NCBI RefSeq assembly: GCF_004363095.1
Contig: NZ_SNYO01000009.1
Span: 124,001 to 188,000, forward strand
Source of the DNA: Actinomycetospora succinea
GTDB taxonomy: Bacteria; Actinomycetota; Actinomycetes; Mycobacteriales; Pseudonocardiaceae
DNA: 64,000 bases
Direction of reading: 5' to 3'
This document shows, one piece after another, positions 27,314 through 36,228 of the stretch. Within the stretch, counting starts at the first letter, position 1. The number at the start of each line of letters is the position of its first letter. The notes beneath the pieces are model-generated. The model did not search any database. It had not been told where the DNA came from and saw nothing but the letters and a program-made list of their open reading frames with translations. The position numbers and the translations under genes were made by a program.

Positions 27314-29140
27314 ATGACCGACGTCCGGCCGTCCACGCCCGCCTCCGGCGCCTCCCCCGACCCCGACCCCGGCCCGCTGCCCGACCGTTTGGGTGAGCGC
27401 TTCGAGCTCGGCGAGCTCCTCGGCCGGGGCACGTGCTCCGAGGTCTACCGCGCCCACGACCTCCTCCTCGACCGCGAGGCGGCCGTCAAGATCTTCCCCG
27501 TCACCGACGACCCGCGCATCGAGCGCGAGGTCCGGCTGACGGCCTCGATGGACCACCCGAGCCTCGTGCCGGTCTACGACGTCGGCCACGACGCCGGTCG
27601 GGCGTTCGTCGTCATGGCACTGCTCGAGGGCGGCAGCCTGGCCGACCGGCTCGCCGGCGGTCCGCTCGGCGTGCGCGAGACGCTGCTCGCGGTCGCCTCC
27701 GTCGCCGACGGCCTGAGCCACGTCCACCGGGCCGGCGTCCTGCACCGCGACGTCACCCCGCGCAACGTCCTCTTCGACGGCGACGGGCGCGCGCACCTCT
27801 CCGACTTCGGCGTCGCCTTCGTCGCCGACGCCCCGCGGATCACCGACACGGGCATCGTCGTCGGGTCCGCGCCCTACCTCGCGCCCGAGCAGGTGCGGGG
27901 CGAGTCGGTCGGCGCGCCCGCCGACGTCTACGCGCTCGGCCTCGTGATGATCGAGGCGCTGACGGCCCGCCCCGCCTACGAGGGCGCCCCGCTGGCCGCC
28001 GCCCGGGCCCGGCTCGAGCGCCGCCCCGACATGCCGCCGGGTCTCGAGATCGAGGTGCTCGCGCTCCTCGAGGCGATGACCGCGGACGACCCGGCCCACC
28101 GGCCCACCGCCGAGAACGTCTGCCTCGGCCTGCGCCGCGCCGCGCTCGCCGCGGAGGCGCCGACGCCGCCGTACGCGATGGCCCCCGTCGCCGGCGCGGG
28201 CACCCCGGACGCGACCACGGAGAACCTGCGCCCCGTCGCGGCCGCGACCACGGCGCTCGGCGCGGTCGCGGGCCCCGCCTCCGGGGAGACGCCGGGCCTC
28301 GCCGAGGTCCCGGAGCGCCGGCGCCGCCGGCTCGCCGACGCCGGCGGCTTCATGGTCGCCGCGTCCGTCGCGGCCGCGGTCCTGCTCGCGGGTGGCGTCG
28401 TCGTCGCCTCGGCGTGGACGGTCGACCGCGTCAACACCGCCACCCCACCGGCGGCCACCGTGCCGCCCCCGACCGCCGAGGTCGTCGCCGACCCGGGCGG
28501 CGGCTCGTCCGGGGGCGGCGGGCACTCGTCGTCGTCCCGCGACGAGGACGACGGGGACGGTGACGACGGCGGGCAGCGCCGGGCCACCGACGACGGCTCC
28601 GAGCGCCAGGCGGCGGCGCTGGTCCGCGAGCCGTCCACCGCGGCGGTCACCGACGGCGGGTCCGCGTCGACCACGACGCGGCAGCCGAGCAGCACCACCA
28701 CGCCCTCGCCGACCACCACCGCGCCGACCTCGACCACGCCGACCTCGACCACGCCGACCTCGACCACGACGTCCGAGACGCCCTCGTCGACGCGGCCCAC
28801 GTCCACCACCCAGCGGCCGGCGCTGGTCCCCGGCCTGCCGACGGTCACGGTGCCCGGGCTGCCGCACGGGACGGCGACGATCACGCCGTCGACGCCGCAG
28901 CAGACGACCCAGCAGACGACCCAGCCGACGACCACGTCGGCCCCCGGATCGACGACCGAGGCGACCTCGGAGGCCGGCGAGACCACCGAGACCACCGAGT
29001 CCGCCACGCACTCGGCGACGTCCCACACGGCGTCGTCGTCGGCGGCAGCCGACCGGACCACGACCACCACCACGACCGCGCCGAAGAAGAAGACGGTGCT
29101 GGACCCGGCGGTCGAGGCGCTCGGCGGGTTGATCCGCTGA
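27314..29140 (+). CDS. Membrane Ser/Thr protein kinase with Thr-rich extracellular tail
   Basis: A 608-residue Hanks-type kinase. Kinase domain about 30-280: Gly loop LGRGTCSEVY, ATP-anchoring Lys59 (AAVKIF), catalytic loop HRDVTPRN (144-151), metal-binding Asp164 (SDFG), APE region YLAPEQ. The catalytic loop has Thr148 where Ser/Thr kinases normally carry Lys. One membrane helix follows at about 345-368. The outside region (about 370-600) has an acidic Gly/Ser stretch and then a mucin-like Thr/Ser/Pro segment with TSTTP repeats, with no PASTA domain. The ATG at 27314 was chosen over a GTG at 27290. A PP2C phosphatase lies 2.5 kb downstream. Confidence 0.9.
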   Translation: MTDVRPSTPASGASPDPDPGPLPDRLGERFELGELLGRGTCSEVYRAHDLLLDREAAVKIFPVTDDPRIEREVRLTASMDHPSLVPVYDVGHDAGRAFVVMALLEGGSLADRLAGGPLGVRETLLAVASVADGLSHVHRAGVLHRDVTPRNVLFDGDGRAHLSDFGVAFVADAPRITDTGIVVGSAPYLAPEQVRGESVGAPADVYALGLVMIEALTARPAYEGAPLAAARARLERRPDMPPGLEIEVLALLEAMTADDPAHRPTAENVCLGLRRAALAAEAPTPPYAMAPVAGAGTPDATTENLRPVAAATTALGAVAGPASGETPGLAEVPERRRRRLADAGGFMVAASVAAAVLLAGGVVVASAWTVDRVNTATPPAATVPPPTAEVVADPGGGSSGGGGHSSSSRDEDDGDGDDGGQRRATDDGSERQAAALVREPSTAAVTDGGSASTTTRQPSSTTTPSPTTTAPTSTTPTSTTPTSTTTSETPSSTRPTSTTQRPALVPGLPTVTVPGLPHGTATITPSTPQQTTQQTTQPTTTSAPGSTTEATSEAGETTETTESATHSATSHTASSSAAADRTTTTTTTAPKKKTVLDPAVEALGGLIR

Positions 29141-29147
29141 TTCGGTC

Positions 29148-30767
29148 TCAGCCGGAAGCGAGCGACCGCACGTCCAGGCGCTGGAGGACGCGGTCGACGA
29201 TCTCGGGGTCGACGCCGGCCTCGGAGCGCGCGGCGAGCACCTCGCGGCGCGCGGCGGCCAGGGCGAGCGACTGGACGCGCATCCACTGGTCGCGGCGGCG
29301 GCGCAGGGTCTCGAGGCGCTGCTCGTAGTCGGCGCGGTCGGCGGCGTCGTCGCCGGGCGCCTCGCCCGTGCCGCCCTCCCCCACGCCGAGGCGCGCGAAG
29401 CGGGCGCGCAGCTCGCCGAGCACCTCCTCCCCCACGGTGTCGTCGACCCCGAGCGCCTCGCGGTCCAGCGCGGCGAGCTCGGTGAGCGCGGCCTGGCGCG
29501 CCCGCACCACGAGCCGGCGCTCGGCCGCGCGCCCGACCTCCTCGCTCTCGCGCACCCCGAGCACGCGCAGCAGCACCGGCAGCGTGAGCCCCGGCAGCAC
29601 GAGCGTGGCCACGAGCACCCCGGCCGCGATGATCACGAGCTCGGTGCGGAACGGGAAGGGCGAGCCGTCGTCGGTGACGCGCGGCAGGGCCAGCGCCAGG
29701 GCCAGCGTCGCGAGCCCCCGCATCCCCGACCACGTCAGCACCGCGGCCTCGGCGACCGTGCGTGGCGCGGTGCCCGGCGGCGACCCGCGGCGGCGCACCG
29801 ACACCAGCGCGCCGAGCATCCACACCGCGCGCACGGCGATCACGACGACGGCGACGACCGCCGCGTCGGCGACCATCCGGCCCAGCTGGTCCCCCGCGTC
29901 CTCGATGACCGCGCGCAGCTCGAGCCCGATCAGCGCGAAGGCGGCCGCGGTCACGAGCATCTCGACGACGTTCCAGAAGGCGCTGCCGGTGAGGCGCTGC
30001 TCGACGTCGTCGGCGTCGGCGCGCTGGCGCATCTGCAGCGCGGCCACGACGACCGCGATGACGCCGGAGGCCTCGACGGCGTCGGCGGCGAGGTAGACCG
30101 CGAACGGCAGGACGAGCGTCAGCGCGCTGGGCGCGACGGGGTCGGTGAGACGGTCGGCCAGCTGCCCCGCGAGCCAGGCGGCGGCGAGCCCGACCCCCAC
30201 CGCGCCGACGGCCGACCACACGAGCAGCAGACCGGTCTCGGCGCCCGGCTGCTCCCCGGCCACCGTCGCCGCGATCGCCGCCTGGAACACGACGAGCGCG
30301 GTCGCGTCGTTGAACAGGCCCTCGCTCTGCAGCACGCCGACCAGCCGGCGCGGCATCCGCAGCGGCCCGGCGACCGCCTCGACGGCCACCGGGTCGGGCG
30401 GGGCGACGGCGGCCCCGACGGCGAGGGCGGACCCGAGCGCGATGCCGGGGATCAGCCACGTGACGGTCGCGCCGACCGCCGCGACGGTGACCGCGACGAG
30501 CAGTACGGCGAGGAACAGCACGGCGCGCCACCGCGCGCGGAACACCGACCACGACGCCCGCTGCGCCGTCGCGAACAGCAGCGGCGGCAGGAACAGCGGC
30601 AGGATCAGCTCGGGGTCGAGGTCCGGGGCGTCGATCCCGGGCACGAACGCAGCGGCCGTCCCGACGAGCACGAGCAGCACCGGCCACGGCAGGCGCAGAC
30701 GGTCGCCGACCCCGACGAGGACGACGCCGACGAACAGGGCGGCGACCACGAGCGCCAGGACCGTCAT
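29148..30767 (-). CDS. Na+/H+ antiporter, CPA1 family
   Basis: A 539-residue monovalent cation/proton antiporter of the inner membrane with about 12 hydrophobic segments over residues 1-400. The paired acidic motif of CPA1 exchangers is present as SEGLFNDATALVVFQ (about 148-162). AAVAPPDPVAVEAV and the helix-11 region WSGMRGLATLALALALP are conserved. A soluble charged C-terminal region (about 410-535) is typical of YjcE/Nha-type members and may regulate activity. Its stop is 7 nt from the convergent kinase stop. It starts with ATG, divergent from the MazF-like gene. Confidence 0.9.
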   Translation of the reverse strand: MTVLALVVAALFVGVVLVGVGDRLRLPWPVLLVLVGTAAAFVPGIDAPDLDPELILPLFLPPLLFATAQRASWSVFRARWRAVLFLAVLLVAVTVAAVGATVTWLIPGIALGSALAVGAAVAPPDPVAVEAVAGPLRMPRRLVGVLQSEGLFNDATALVVFQAAIAATVAGEQPGAETGLLLVWSAVGAVGVGLAAAWLAGQLADRLTDPVAPSALTLVLPFAVYLAADAVEASGVIAVVVAALQMRQRADADDVEQRLTGSAFWNVVEMLVTAAAFALIGLELRAVIEDAGDQLGRMVADAAVVAVVVIAVRAVWMLGALVSVRRRGSPPGTAPRTVAEAAVLTWSGMRGLATLALALALPRVTDDGSPFPFRTELVIIAAGVLVATLVLPGLTLPVLLRVLGVRESEEVGRAAERRLVVRARQAALTELAALDREALGVDDTVGEEVLGELRARFARLGVGEGGTGEAPGDDAADRADYEQRLETLRRRRDQWMRVQSLALAAARREVLAARSEAGVDPEIVDRVLQRLDVRSLASG

Positions 30768-30900
30768 GATCGGACCCTAGGCGCGGGAACGGCAGGGCAG
30801 CGCGACGGAGGAGCGCTGTCGGGCCGTCTCCTCGTCGCCGGGAAGGGCCCCGGGCGGCCCGGGATGTCCCGGCCCGGGGCGGCCCGGCAAGCTGTGCGTC

Positions 30901-31431
30901 GTGGCGGGATTCCGGGATGTCGTGGGGCGGGCACTGCAGGCGGGGCTGGACCTGCTGAACAAGCAGGTGGACGGCCAGCAGCAGCGGGGCAGGCCGTCGG
31001 GTGGCGGACCGCGCCCGTCGGGCGGCGGTGGTCCCGTGCGCACGGCGCCCGCCAACGAGCGGGCGCGCACGATCTCCTACGCGCCCGACCTCGACGGCGC
31101 CGCCGACCCCGGCGAGATCGTGTGGACCTGGGTCCCCTACGAGGAGGACGCCTCGCAGGGCAAGGACCGCCCCGTGCTCGTCGTCTCCCGGGGCGGTGAC
31201 GGCGACCTGCTCGGCCTGATGCTCTCCAGCCAGGAGCACCGCCGCGACGACGAGAACTGGGTCCCGGTCGGCTCGGGGCCGTGGGACCGGGAGGGCCGCG
31301 ACTCGTTCGTCCGCCTCGACCGCGTGCTGGAGATCGAGGAGCACGGCATCCGCCGGGAGGGCGCCGTCATGCCCGCCGACCGGTTCGAGCGGGTCGCGGC
31401 CGAGCTGCGCAGCGGTTACGGCTGGAACTGA
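30901..31431 (+). CDS. PemK/MazF-like protein without adjacent antitoxin
   Basis: A 176-residue protein with a MazF/PemK-type domain at about 75-175 (GEIVWTWVPYEEDASQGKDRPVLVVSRG...). In this family the fold is usually an mRNA endoribonuclease. The N-terminal 70 residues are an extension: an amphipathic helix then a Gly/Pro/Arg-rich linker. No antitoxin gene lies on either side. Such long, solitary PemK-like proteins are widespread in actinobacteria and may not be toxins. It begins with GTG and is followed by 217 nt of non-coding sequence before the PP2C gene. Confidence 0.75.
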   Translation: MAGFRDVVGRALQAGLDLLNKQVDGQQQRGRPSGGGPRPSGGGGPVRTAPANERARTISYAPDLDGAADPGEIVWTWVPYEEDASQGKDRPVLVVSRGGDGDLLGLMLSSQEHRRDDENWVPVGSGPWDREGRDSFVRLDRVLEIEEHGIRREGAVMPADRFERVAAELRSGYGWN

Positions 31432-31654
31432 CCTCCCCGCGCCCCTCCACCCGTTCGCAGGAACGGCTACCCTCCTGCGCACCGGCCCGGTCCCTCCGGG
31501 CCGCCGGTGGAGGGGGGTACGGGTGATCACGCCGCCGTCCCGCTCGTCCGTCCGGCGACCGGGCCCCGTCGCCATCCACCCGCTGGGCGAAACGCCCGTC
31601 CCGGCCCACCGCGTCGTCCCGGCCCACCCGGGCACGAGGGTGTAGGGAGTGCCC

Positions 31655-32530
31655 GTGCCGATCGAGCCCGCGTCCGCGTCCCCCGCGTCGTCCCCGTCCT
31701 TCGCGGGTGCCGAGCACGCCGAGGAGGTCCTCGACGCGCCCGAGGCGCCGCACGGACCCGTCGTGCTGGGTGCGGGCGTCACCGATCGCGGGCACCGCCG
31801 CCGGCGCAACGAGGACTCCTTCGCGCTGACCCGCGCGACGATGGCCGACGGCACCGCGGCCGTCGTCGCCGTCGTGTGCGACGGGGTCGCGTCCGTCCCG
31901 GGCGGCGACACCGCGTCGCGCACCGGCTGCGACGTCGCCGTCGCGGCCGGCCACGAGGCGCTGACCTCGGGCCAGGACCTCGACGACGCCGCCGCAACCG
32001 CCGCCGAGGCGGCCCGCAAGGCGGTCTCCGCGCTGGCGCCGGGCCAGGGCCAGTCGCCGGCGTGCACCTACGTCGCGGCCGTCCTCGACGCCGGCCGCGC
32101 GGTGGTCAGCTGGGCGGGCGACAGCCGGGCGTACTGGCTGTGCCCCGGCGCGCCCGAGGAGTCCGCGGTGCTCACCGAGGACGACTCGTGGGCCGCCGAG
32201 ATGGTCGCGGCCGGCATCGTCGGCGCCGACGACGCACTGTCCGACCCGCGCGCCCACGTGATCACCCGCTGGCTCGCCGCCGACGCCCCCGACGTGGTGG
32301 CGCGCCACCGCACCTGGGAGCTCGACGAGCACGGCGTCCTGCTCCTGTGCAGCGACGGCGTGTGGAACCACCTGCCCGACCCGGCGGTGCTCGCCGCGGT
32401 GCTGGAAGGCGTCCCGACCGACGCCGAGGGCGTGCACGCGGGGGTGTGCGCGCTCGTCGACGCGGCGCTCGACGACGGCGGCCACGACAACGCCACCGCG
32501 ATCCTGCTCGCGCTCGCGCCCTCGGGCTGA
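31655..32530 (+). CDS. PP2C-type protein phosphatase
   Basis: A 291-residue metal-dependent Ser/Thr phosphatase. Motifs in order: RRRNEDSF (about 48-55), VVCDGVASVPGGDTAS (metal-binding Asp-Gly), WAGDSRAYWL, LLLCSDGVWNHL and GHDNATAILLA, all of which match the PPM family. The N-terminal ~35 residues are a low-complexity leader. I prefer the GTG at 31655 because GGGAG at 31645-31649 is properly spaced; the GTG at 31649 would sit inside it. It is the natural counterpart of the membrane kinase at 27314-29140, although the two are not in one operon. Confidence 0.9.
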   Translation: MPIEPASASPASSPSFAGAEHAEEVLDAPEAPHGPVVLGAGVTDRGHRRRRNEDSFALTRATMADGTAAVVAVVCDGVASVPGGDTASRTGCDVAVAAGHEALTSGQDLDDAAATAAEAARKAVSALAPGQGQSPACTYVAAVLDAGRAVVSWAGDSRAYWLCPGAPEESAVLTEDDSWAAEMVAAGIVGADDALSDPRAHVITRWLAADAPDVVARHRTWELDEHGVLLLCSDGVWNHLPDPAVLAAVLEGVPTDAEGVHAGVCALVDAALDDGGHDNATAILLALAPSG

Positions 32531-32534
32531 CGCC

Positions 32535-32750
32535 TCACAGCGGCGTGCGCGCCGCTAGGTGGGCCGGGGTCATCGCCAGGGCGATCATGACCTCACTGGC
32601 GTCGGCGTAGGGCCGGTCGGGGATCTGCTCGAGCTTCGTCCGCGTGCGCGTGTCGGCGCCGTAGTCGTCGGCGATGGCGAGGATCTGCCACCGCCGCAGC
32701 GGGAAGCGCTCCTCGTCGAGGACCGCGCGGAAACCGGGCACGCCCTCCAC
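32535..32750 (-). CDS. Small DUF2795-like protein
   Basis: A 71-residue protein from a GTG at 32750. The core FPLRRWQILAIADDYGADTRTRTKLEQIPDRPYADASEVMIAL matches the layout of DUF2795 (helix, acidic turn, LxxIPDRxYxxxxEV). Members are small helical proteins of unknown function. The stop lies 5 nt from the convergent PP2C stop. There is no clear ribosome-binding site, so the start is tentative. It is transcribed in the same direction as tsaD, but downstream of it by 53 nt, so it may be the end of that transcript. Confidence 0.6.
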   Translation of the reverse strand: MEGVPGFRAVLDEERFPLRRWQILAIADDYGADTRTRTKLEQIPDRPYADASEVMIALAMTPAHLAARTPL

Positions 32751-32802
32751 GGGTACCGGGCCGCCGTCCGGGCGACAACGTGAGGGGTCCGACAGAGACG
32801 AT

Positions 32803-33858
32803 CTACGCGACGGGTAACGGGCGTGTCCCGTGGAGCAGCGCGCCGGTCAGCCGGGCCCGCGGGTCGGCGGCGACGTCGAGGGGGTCGGGCTCGACGTCGG
32901 CGCGGACGAGCAGGTCACCGAGGGCGGCGATCATCGCTCCGTTGTCGGTGCACAGGCGGATCGGCGGGACGCGCAGGGTGAGGCCGGCGGCGGCGCAGCG
33001 CTCCTCCATGAGCGAGCGCACCCGGGAGTTCGCGGCGACGCCGCCGACCATCAGCAGCGTGTCGGCGCCCTGGTCGGCGCAGGCGGCGACCGCCTTGCGG
33101 GCGAGGGTGTCGGCGACGGCCTCCTGGAACGAGGCGGCGACGTCGGGCACCGGGAGCGGGCCGTCCTGCGCCTCCACCCAGCGGGCCACCGCCGTCTTGA
33201 GCCCCGAGAACGAGAACGTCCACGGGGGGTCGGACGGCCCGGTCAGCGGGCGCGGGAACGCGATGGCGCGCGGGTCGCCCTCGCGCGCGGCGCGGTCGAT
33301 CGCCGGGCCGCCCGGGTAGGGCAGGCCGATCAGGCGCGCGACCTTGTCGAACGCCTCGCCGCCCGCGTCGTCGACGGTGTCGCCGAGGTGCACGACCTCG
33401 TCGCGGGCCAGGTCGCCGACGCTCAGCAGCGAGGTGTGGCCGCCCGAGACGATGAGGGCGACGCAACGCTCGGGCAGCGGGCCGTGGTCGAGGACGTCGA
33501 CGGCGGCGTGCCCGGCGAGGTGGTGCACGGCGTAGAGCGGGACGCCGGCGGCCAGCGCGTACGCCTTGCCGGCGGCGAGGCCGACCTGCAGCGCCGGGCT
33601 CAGGCCGGGGCCCGCGGTGACGGCGACCGCGGTGACGTCGGCGAGGTCGACCTCGGCGCGCCGCAGGGCGGTGCGCACCATCGGCGCCATGGCCTCGAGG
33701 TGGGCGCGCGCCGCGACCTCGGGCACCACGCCGCCGAAGCGCGCGTGCTCGTCCATGCTCGACGCCAGCGCGTCGCCGAGCAGGCGCCCCTCGGAGACGA
33801 GACCGACACCGGTCTCGTCGCAGGACGTCTCGATGCCGAGGACCAGGGGCGTGCTCAC
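32803..33858 (-). CDS. tsaD: tRNA N6-threonylcarbamoyladenosine transferase
   Basis: A 351-residue ASKHA-fold enzyme that, with TsaB/TsaE, transfers the threonylcarbamoyl group to A37 of ANN-decoding tRNAs. [16 protein letters not shown] is the N-terminal family signature, and the metal site H-x3-H is in [48 protein letters not shown] and [10 protein letters not shown] are all present. The start is the GTG at 33858; the frame is open further upstream through the repeat region, without similarity. The usual neighbours tsaB and tsaE are not in the window. An array of double-hairpin repeats lies just upstream. Confidence 0.95.
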   Translation of the reverse strand: MSTPLVLGIETSCDETGVGLVSEGRLLGDALASSMDEHARFGGVVPEVAARAHLEAMAPMVRTALRRAEVDLADVTAVAVTAGPGLSPALQVGLAAGKAYALAAGVPLYAVHHLAGHAAVDVLDHGPLPERCVALIVSGGHTSLLSVGDLARDEVVHLGDTVDDAGGEAFDKVARLIGLPYPGGPAIDRAAREGDPRAIAFPRPLTGPSDPPWTFSFSGLKTAVARWVEAQDGPLPVPDVAASFQEAVADTLARKAVAACADQGADTLLMVGGVAANSRVRSLMEERCAAAGLTLRVPPIRLCTDNGAMIAALGDLLVRADVEPDPLDVAADPRARLTGALLHGTRPLPVA

Positions 33859-33920
33859 GGCGTCGATTGTCCTCTCACCACGCGGCGACCCGTCGGTGGC
33901 CGGCACCACGACGGAACCCG

Positions 33921-34054
33921 GCGACGGGAGCCCCTCGCCCGTCTGTCCGACCGAAGGTGCCCTCGGATCAGATCCGGGCGGGTCGCGGACGGTCCCGGCG
34001 AACGGGCGAGGGGTGCCCCTCGCCCGTCTACTCGAGCGAAGGTGCCCTTCGCTC
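33921..34054. repeat. Pair of double-hairpin repeat units
   Basis: Two ~50-nt units. The complete unit (34002-34054) has stem ACGGGCGAGGGG/CCCCTCGCCCGT with loop TG, then stem GAGCGAAGG/CCTTCGCTC with loop TGC (34034-34054). A decayed unit is at 33921-33970 (CCCCTCGCCCGTCTG then CCGAAGGTGCCCTCGG). The same unit occurs twice at 63609-63725. It sits between the tsaD start and the end of the next upstream minus-strand gene. Confidence 0.8.
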
Positions 34055-34072
34055 AAGACCCCGGGCCGCGCT

Positions 34073-35029
34073 CTACGCCGGCACCAGCCGGCGCCGCGTG
34101 CGGTCGGGGTCGGCGCGGTACCAGGCCAGCGTCTCGGCGATGCCGTCGTCCCAGTCCGTCGCGCGGGTGGAGAAGACCGCGCGGAAGGCGGAGTCGTCGA
34201 CGAGGAACGGCTGCTCGAACTGGTAGAGCAGCTCCGCGCCCTCCCGGGCGACCGGCGAGACGAGGCGCAGCGCCGCGACCATCGCCGGGGTGATCCGCCC
34301 GACTCGCGGCGGGTGGCCGGCGGCGGCGAAGACGCGCTCGACGAAGGCGCGGCCGGTGGTCGGCGGCGGCACCGGGGTGTGCCAGACGCGGCCCGTGGCG
34401 CTCGCCGGCGCGAGGGCCAGCTCGACGAGGGCGGCGCCGACGTCCGGGGTGAAGGCGGCGGTCATCGGCAGGTCGGGATCGCCGGGCCACCGGGCCGTGC
34501 GGCCCTGCGCGGCGCTCGCCAAGACGCCGCCGGCGAGCAGCGACTCCACCCCCGGGCCCCAGAGCTCCGGCGCACGGCCGATCACGGTCTCGACGTCCCC
34601 GCGGGCGTGGGCGGCGAGCACCATCTCGGCGAGCCAGGCCCGCAGCACGCCCTTGCCCGAGACCGGCGCGACGGGCGTGTCCTCGCGCATCGGGGCGTCG
34701 ACGCGCCCGTACATCCACGTGTCGTCGGCGAAGACCAGCCGGGCGCCGGCCGCACCGGCGGCGTCGAGCAGGGCGCGCGTGGCCGCCGGGAACGCCGCGC
34801 GCCACGAGGCGAACGGCGGGTTCACGCAGTGGTACACGACGGCGGCGTCGCGACAGACCGCGCGCATCGCCGGCGGATCGGTGGCGTCGGCGGCGATCGC
34901 CTCGGCGCCGGTCACCGGCGTGCCGGAGCGGGTCACCGCGCGGACGGGCAGGCCGCGGCGGACGAGCTCGGCGCACACGGCGCGGCCGATGCCGCCCGAC
35001 GCGCCGACGACGACGTGGGTGCTGGTCAT
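34073..35029 (-). CDS. NAD-dependent epimerase/dehydratase-like protein
   Basis: A 318-residue extended short-chain dehydrogenase. The dinucleotide motif is [10 protein letters not shown] (8-17), an unusual variant of GxxGxxG. DDTWMYG and the following stretch stand where the catalytic Tyr-x3-Lys is normally found, and a clear YxxxK is not seen, so activity as an oxidoreductase is doubtful. Its ATG overlaps the stop of the FAD-monooxygenase gene as ATGA, so it is translationally coupled to it. With the divergent TetR regulator it forms a three-gene module. The substrate is unknown. Confidence 0.8.
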   Translation of the reverse strand: MTSTHVVVGASGGIGRAVCAELVRRGLPVRAVTRSGTPVTGAEAIAADATDPPAMRAVCRDAAVVYHCVNPPFASWRAAFPAATRALLDAAGAAGARLVFADDTWMYGRVDAPMREDTPVAPVSGKGVLRAWLAEMVLAAHARGDVETVIGRAPELWGPGVESLLAGGVLASAAQGRTARWPGDPDLPMTAAFTPDVGAALVELALAPASATGRVWHTPVPPPTTGRAFVERVFAAAGHPPRVGRITPAMVAALRLVSPVAREGAELLYQFEQPFLVDDSAFRAVFSTRATDWDDGIAETLAWYRADPDRTRRRLVPA

Positions 35030-36156
35030 GCCATCTCCTTGGTGGGGGTGTCCGGGGTACCGAGCAGGTGGTCGAGCGCCCTCGCCGACGCGGCGGCGGG
35101 CAGGGCGGCGACGAGGGCGTTGCGCAGGGCGACCGCGATCGGGGAGCGCCAGGCCGCGACGTCGCCGGCGCTGCGCGAGCGGCGGGCGACGGCCTCGGCG
35201 ACGGGGCGGCGGCGCCGTTCGTAGGCGGCGAGCGACGCGGGGTCGGCCGTGGCCTCGTCGGCGAGGACGACCGCGTCGAGGAACGCCTGGGCGGCGCCCT
35301 GGCCGAGGTTCGGGGTCATCGCGTGGGCGGCGTCGCCGAGCAGCGCGACCCGGCCGTGGTGCCAGGACGACGGCGGGCGCAGGTCCTCGAGCCGGTGGAC
35401 GAGGACCGGCCCGTCGACGGCGTCGAGCACCGCGGGGATCGGGTCGTGCCAGCCCGCGAGCCGCGCGCGAAGCCAGGGCAGACCGGCGTCAACCGGCACC
35501 TCAGCCGTGGGGACCATCGCGTACAGGTAGGTGCGATCGCCGGGCAGCGGGGCGAGCCCGACGAGGTCGCCGCGCCCCCAGCTCTCCCCGCCGGCGTCGA
35601 GCCGGTGGTCCGCGACGAGCCGGAACGCGGTGTGCCCGGTGTCCCGCGCCGTCGCCTCCGGCCAGATCGCGGCCCGGACCGCGCTGCGCACCCCGTCGGC
35701 GGCGACGACCAGCTCGGCCTCGTGCCGTCCGCCGGCGTCGTCGTGCACTACGGCCGGGTGGTCCGCGTCGCCGGGCTCGACGGCGCGGACGCCGACGCCC
35801 TCGCGCAGGTCGGGGGCCGCGGCGCGCAGCAGGGCGTGCAGGTCGGGGCGCGCCAGCACGACGACCCCGTCGCCCTGGCGTCGCCGCAGGTCCGCGGCAT
35901 CGGTGCGGGAGAGCCAGCGCCCCGACGACGTGCGGATGCCGCCGTGGATCTCGACGGTGCCGAGCTCGCGGGCCCGCGTCCCGAGCCCGAGGACGTCGAG
36001 CGCCCGCAGCGCGTTCGGCCACAGCGCGATGCCCGCCCCGGCCTCGGCGGCGTGCTCCCGCCGCTCCAGGACCGTGACGTCCCATCCGCGCCGGCGCAGC
36101 GCGATCGCGCTCGCCAGACCACCGAGCCCGGCACCGACCACGACCGCCCGTGCCAT
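35026..36156 (-). CDS. FAD-dependent monooxygenase (salicylate-hydroxylase-like)
   Basis: A 376-residue flavoprotein. GAGLGGLASAIALRRRGWDVTVLER (about 6-31) binds FAD, AADGVRSAVRAAIWP (about 150-165) carries the DG motif, and GDAAHAMTPNLGQGAAQAFLDAV (about 275-297) is the ribose-binding FAD motif with the usual aromatic-hydroxylase pattern. It is the first gene of an operon with the epimerase-like gene and lies 72 nt from the divergent TetR gene, with the operator repeats between. An aromatic or polyketide-like substrate is plausible. The start is the ATG at 36156, one codon after a GTG. Confidence 0.88.
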   Translation of the reverse strand: MARAVVVGAGLGGLASAIALRRRGWDVTVLERREHAAEAGAGIALWPNALRALDVLGLGTRARELGTVEIHGGIRTSSGRWLSRTDAADLRRRQGDGVVVLARPDLHALLRAAAPDLREGVGVRAVEPGDADHPAVVHDDAGGRHEAELVVAADGVRSAVRAAIWPEATARDTGHTAFRLVADHRLDAGGESWGRGDLVGLAPLPGDRTYLYAMVPTAEVPVDAGLPWLRARLAGWHDPIPAVLDAVDGPVLVHRLEDLRPPSSWHHGRVALLGDAAHAMTPNLGQGAAQAFLDAVVLADEATADPASLAAYERRRRPVAEAVARRSRSAGDVAAWRSPIAVALRNALVAALPAAASARALDHLLGTPDTPTKEMA

Positions 36157-36167
36157 CACCCACGCTC

Positions 36168-36206
36168 CTCTACGTCTGTAGTAACGGGTACTCTACGGCT
36201 GTAGAG
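36168..36206. promoter_or_regulatory. Tandem TetR-type operator between the monooxygenase and tetR genes
   Basis: Two copies of CTCTACG-N-CTGTAG start 23 nt apart (36168-36181 and 36191-36204). The second is a perfect palindrome, CTCTAC-N4-GTAGAG (36191-36206). Placement in the 72-nt divergent gap indicates control of both genes by the adjacent TetR protein. Confidence 0.75.
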
Positions 36207-36228
36207 GAACCGGGGGAAGGGGCTGCTC

